A DNA stretch of 58,813 nt from the NCBI RefSeq assembly GCF_030269645.1, contig NZ_BSTR01000050.1:1-58813 (forward strand), given 5' to 3'. Below are positions 57,436 to 58,813 of the stretch, piece after piece; the stretch's first letter is position 1; each line of letters starts with the position of its first letter. The DNA is from Actinokineospora sp. NBRC 105648 (GTDB lineage Bacteria > Actinomycetota > Actinomycetes > Mycobacteriales > Pseudonocardiaceae). The translations under genes and the position numbers were made by a program. The notes beneath the pieces were generated by a model. The model was not told the DNA's origin, did not search any database, and saw only the letters and a program-made list of their open reading frames with translations.

Positions 57436-58542
57436 GTGGTCGAAGTGGACATAGCCGCGTTCCTGGTGGCGGCCGAGGAGCTGTTGGCCATCCGGTCGAC
57501 GGCCGATCGGCCCGCCGAGCTGCACCGCGCGCTGGACCTCGTGCTCGACGCCGTCGGCCCGGGGTTCACCGTGGAGCGCTTCGACTCCAACGGCAAACCG
57601 AGCGCGTTGCTCTACCCCGGCAACGGTTCCAGACCGCGGTTCCGCGCGATCCTCAACGGACACCTAGACGTCGTGCCCGCCCCGCCAGAGCAGTTCCGGC
57701 CCCGCCGCGAGGGCGACCGGCTCTACGCACGGGGCGCGCAGGACATGAAGCTCTCGGCCCTGGCGCAGGCATTGGCGTTCCGCGAGGTCGCCCGCGACCT
57801 GCCGGTCCCGGTGGCGTTGCAGCTGGTCACCGACGAGGAGATCGGCGGCCACGACGGCACCGCCCACCAGCTCGAGCAGGGCGTGACGGCCGACTTCGTC
57901 GTCATCGGCGAGCACAGCGCCCTGCGCCTGGTGGTCGAGTCCAAGGGGCTGCTCACGGCCCGGCTGCGCGCCCACGGCCGTGGTGCGCACAGCGCCTACC
58001 AGTGGCTGGGCGACAACGCCGTCCTCAAACTGATGCGCGCGGTCGACCGGGTGCTGGCGGCGTACCCGGTCGCCACCGAGGAGGCGTGGCGCACCACGGT
58101 CAACGTCGCCAGGATCGAGACCGCGCCCGGCTCGGTCAACCAGGTCCCCGCCGAGGCGACAGCCTGGCTGGACATCCGCTTCCCACCGGGCGACACGGAC
58201 TTCGCCGACCGCACTCCCGAGGAGGTGGCCGCCCACCTGGGCGCCCTATGCCCACCGGAGGTGTCGGTCGAGGTCGACCGCGTCGAACCCCCGCACCAGG
58301 CGGACCCGGCCTCCCCGGACGTCGCAGCCCTGCGCGAAGCCGCCCAAGCCCAGGGCTACTCCGGCGACCTCCTCCGCAAATACGGCGCCGCGGACTCCCG
58401 CCATTACCACCAGCGCGGCATCGACGCCGTCATCTTCGGCATCGGCGGCGACGGCCAACACGGCCCCGACGAATACGCCGACCTCACCACCGTCCGGCCC
58501 TACCACCAAGCCCTCGTCCACTTCCTCGCCAGCCTGACCTAG
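57436..58542 (+). CDS. M20-family metallopeptidase (ArgE/DapE/CPG2-like)
   Basis: 368 residues. Metal ligands and catalytic residues: His76 and Asp78 (NGHLDVVP), Asp103 (GAQDMK), Glu134/Glu135 (TDEEIGG), and the late His in QHGPDEYADL. The dimerisation lid (SKGLLTARLRAHGRGAHSAYQWLG) is present. It hydrolyses an amide such as an N-acyl amino acid. GTG 57436 is chosen with a weak GGTGCGGGG upstream; GTG 57445 is a near alternative. An insertion sequence begins directly after its stop. Confidence 0.9.
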   Translation: MVEVDIAAFLVAAEELLAIRSTADRPAELHRALDLVLDAVGPGFTVERFDSNGKPSALLYPGNGSRPRFRAILNGHLDVVPAPPEQFRPRREGDRLYARGAQDMKLSALAQALAFREVARDLPVPVALQLVTDEEIGGHDGTAHQLEQGVTADFVVIGEHSALRLVVESKGLLTARLRAHGRGAHSAYQWLGDNAVLKLMRAVDRVLAAYPVATEEAWRTTVNVARIETAPGSVNQVPAEATAWLDIRFPPGDTDFADRTPEEVAAHLGALCPPEVSVEVDRVEPPHQADPASPDVAALREAAQAQGYSGDLLRKYGAADSRHYHQRGIDAVIFGIGGDGQHGPDEYADLTTVRPYHQALVHFLASLT

Positions 58543-58551
58543 GTCGTGTCT

Positions 58552-58813
58552 TCAAAGCCGGAGAAGCAGGGTGGCCAGGTCGATCTGTCCTCGGTAGGAG
58601 GTGGTGGTCTTGTCGAAGCGGGTGGCGATGGCGCGGAACTGCTTGAGGCGGTTGAAGCAGCGTTCGACGATATCGCGGCGTCGGTAGGCGACACGGTCGA
58701 AGGCCGGTGGGCGGCCACCGGCCCGGCCGCGGCGCAGCCGGTTGGCTTGCCGGTCCCGGCGTTCGGGAATCGTCGCCGGGATGTGCCCTCGGCGCAGGTA
58801 GGAACAGATGGCG
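58552..58813 (-). mobile_element. IS5-family transposase, C-terminal part (cut by window end)
   Basis: Reverse strand reads ...RGGRPPAFDR, then RRRDIVERCFNRLKQFRAIA, then TRFDKTTTSYRGQIDLATLL and a stop at 58552-58554. YRRRDIVERCFNRLKQFR is the DDE-domain C-terminus with the catalytic Glu (VERCFNRLK) of IS5/IS427-type elements. The frame is open to the window end. The GGTCGTGTCTTC sequence just after the M20 stop (from about 58544) is probably the inverted-repeat end. Confidence 0.85.

Overview
The window is about 58.8 kb of very GC-rich DNA with strong third-position GC bias, frequent GTG/TTG starts, purine-rich ribosome binding sites and long chains of overlapping genes. It carries NB-ARC/TPR regulators, mycothiol-type enzymes and RRE/M50-type proteins. 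This points to a filamentous actinomycete; a Pseudonocardiales-like genus is an inference, not shown.

Region 1 (1-8.2 kb) holds a GT-B-like protein and a small partner, an NB-ARC/TPR regulator, a two-copy Asp/Ala/Asn-rich repeat protein, and a membrane M50 metalloprotease with a PqqD-like N-terminus and a CxxC-containing C-terminus. The last two look like a substrate/processing pair and may be an undescribed system.

Region 2 (8.3-30.8 kb) is a specialised-metabolite gene cluster built on tryptophan. It has an AraC regulator, two PhzS-type flavin hydroxylases, an HpaB-type hydroxylase, an efflux pump, an NmrA-like reductase, a free-standing ketosynthase with Gln in place of Cys (KSQ), a PrnB-like haem enzyme, an FrnE-like protein and a Tat-exported BBE-type oxidase. 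It also carries dedicated supply genes: trpC, trpB, trpA, trpD, trpE, trpG and a type II DAHP synthase. TrpE has lost the Ser of its feedback-inhibition motif. A MocR-type regulator lacking the PLP lysine sits inside the cluster, and near-identical inverted repeats (GGGAAATG-N8/9-CATTTCCC) lie in the trpD/MocR and trpE/DAHP synthase divergent promoters. There is no halogenase, so this is not a standard pyrrolnitrin cluster.

Region 3 (30.8-42.7 kb) is mixed: a Nudix hydrolase, a lipoprotein, a cysteine hydrolase, an amidase, a very large single-chain acyl-CoA carboxylase, and a MarR/maleylpyruvate-isomerase-like divergent pair.

Region 4 (42.7-55.1 kb) is a coherent uptake and catabolic locus. 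A leftward operon (zinc alcohol dehydrogenase, aldo/keto reductase, two paralogous HSL-type esterases, MFS pump) and a rightward operon (peptide-type ABC importer, TetR) share a promoter region. A 14-bp TetR-type operator appears there in several versions and again, as a perfect palindrome, just before an alpha/beta hydrolase gene.

Region 5 (55.1-58.8 kb) holds a DUF4253-like protein, an anchored extracytoplasmic protein, an M20 peptidase and the end of an IS5-type insertion sequence.

The most unusual non-coding signal is a dispersed element with four copies (A-D). Three copies have a perfect 23-bp hairpin in which a 10-bp segment is completely different between copies yet perfectly paired within each copy, while the flanks are conserved. 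A second modular repeat family with terminal inverted repeats occurs at 1-170 and 32.1-33.6 kb.
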